Assembly: GCA_963834755.1 (NCBI GenBank)
Contig: CAWICQ010000012.1
Location: 868,001-932,000, forward strand
Reading direction: 5' to 3'
Source: Dokdonella_A sp963834755
Lineage (GTDB): Bacteria; Pseudomonadota; Gammaproteobacteria; Xanthomonadales; Rhodanobacteraceae
Length of the DNA: 64,000 bases
In this document: positions 63,444-64,000 of the stretch, one piece after another
How positions within the stretch are numbered: the stretch's first letter is position 1
How the letters are laid out: the number at the start of each line of letters is the position of its first letter
Made by a program: the position numbers and the translations under genes
The notes under the pieces: model-generated
The model's database searches: none
Seen by the model: the letters and a program-made list of their open reading frames with translations, nothing else
What the model was told of the DNA's origin: nothing

Positions 63444-64000
63444 CTACCCGAAGATCGTTTTTCGCCATGCCATCAAGAACTCTCGGCAGTCTTGTCGCTG
63501 AACGCCAAAGTTTGGCCGCATGTCAATGATCGGCTTGAGCGCGGAGTCTAAGCTTCGACCAAGTGCGTCGCGATCGCCAGGGCCGACGTCATACGCCGTC
63601 CCGAAAATGTGGCGACTGGCTCGCTTCTCTACGACAGATAGAAGCTGCATGTTTTGCTGAAGATAGCCGAATCCGAGAAACACGATGATCTCGGAAGCCT
63701 CGAGAGCTTCGTGAAGAAGCATGGGTACGTTGGAGTCAGTGTCCATTGCTTCGCTGAACGTTCTTATGCCGCGAGCGATGTCAACTAACTTCTCCCCCCG
63801 CCTGCGTGCCAAAATCAGCGTCCGTGACCTTCGCGATGTTTTGCCATGGCAGTCGCCCGACGACGCCGTATGGATGGATGAATTTTTACCGTTGATAGCA
63901 AATCGGCCGAATACGTTGAAGAAACGTCCAAGTAGCGGGCCACGCTGTCGTGCAGAAATCTTTCGATGCACCTATCGTAATTGAAGATGATAAAACGAAC
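63444..64000 (-). CDS. SIR2-like domain protein, C-terminal part, frameshifted, 5' end outside window
   Basis: Read from the window end, the frame VRFIIFNYDRCIERFLHDSV, then IHPYGVVGRLPWQNIAKV is typical of the SIR2_2-like family (FNYDR, H-YG-LPW). It hits a stop (GGEVS-stop) just after a run of six G on the minus strand (63794-63799 are C). Removing one base joins it to GEKLVDIARGIRTFSEAMDT and then ALEASEIIVFLGFGYLQQNM, the family's C-terminal FLGFGY-N motif, and the stop at 63444. The 5' half with the NAD site is outside the window. Such proteins act in several abortive-infection defence systems (NAD+ depletion), but here the catalytic part is not visible. The homopolymer shift is either an error or a phase-variable tract. 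Confidence 0.72.

Overview
The window is high-GC bacterial DNA. Its gene set and gene order point to a gammaproteobacterium of the Xanthomonadales (Lysobacteraceae/Rhodanobacteraceae type): scpA-scpB-rluB, smc followed by zipA, a phasin next to a PHA-granule-region protein, hutF-type histidine degradation, many Sec/lipoprotein enzymes and TonB-dependent glycan uptake. The genus is not resolved by eye.

Layout. 0-4.2 kb: polyhydroxyalkanoate granule proteins, a two-domain short-chain dehydrogenase, acyl-CoA-binding protein and a TetR regulator. 4.3-13 kb: chromosome and division core, with YciI, BolA, Smc, ZipA on the minus strand and ScpA, ScpB, RluB on the plus strand. 13-25 kb: a CsgG-type lipid-anchor-like protein, an AraC regulator with a VOC enzyme, a minus-strand cupredoxin/sensor-kinase/porin operon, a MarR-GNAT fusion with a clear palindromic operator, NDH-2, DUF72, a class IV aminotransferase and DUF1428. 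25-32 kb: part of the histidine utilisation pathway (hutU, hutF, hutI) with a cysteine-dioxygenase-like enzyme and a nucleotide pyrophosphatase; hutH, hutG and hutC are not here. 31.8-33.7 kb: ribosomal protein THX and a CDF exporter/MerC pair behind a Zur-like box; a Zur-type regulator gene lies at 49.9 kb.

34-49.8 kb is a sugar/glycan utilisation locus: LacI regulator, TonB-dependent receptor, a GH144-like glucoamylase-family lipoprotein, an ABC importer (binding protein, two permeases, and the ATPase further on), a discoidin/six-hairpin glycosidase, glucokinase and a GH1 beta-glucosidase. LacI-type operators (TGTAAACGTTTACA type) lie before lacI and between the GH1 and ATPase genes, tying the two ends into one regulon. 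The predicted flow is outer-membrane import of an oligosaccharide, periplasmic trimming, ABC import, cytoplasmic hydrolysis to glucose and phosphorylation.

From about 34.25 to 44.53 kb this locus is broken by roughly 45 single-base frame changes (manual count), nearly all readable as +1 insertions, while the encoded residues between them remain perfectly family-like. With three similar shifts in smc and the SDR gene, this looks like sequence error rather than gene decay. After 44.5 kb the frames are clean again.

49.9-60.5 kb holds zur, gltX, nucleotidase and peptidase-like lipoproteins, an ATM1-type ABC exporter and an unrecognised pseudo-receiver protein. At 60.5-60.8 kb are tRNA-Ala(GGC), tRNA-Glu(TTC) and tRNA-Asp(GTC) with a terminator. 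Downstream, 60.9-64 kb looks like an accessory segment at a tRNA: a damaged DUF4019 gene, a possible LysR remnant, a Rap1a/Tai-like exported protein, a DUF2971 protein and the C-terminal part of a SIR2-like protein that runs off the window and carries a frameshift in a six-base homopolymer. This last segment is the best place to look for a defence-type system, but the evidence here is only domain-level.
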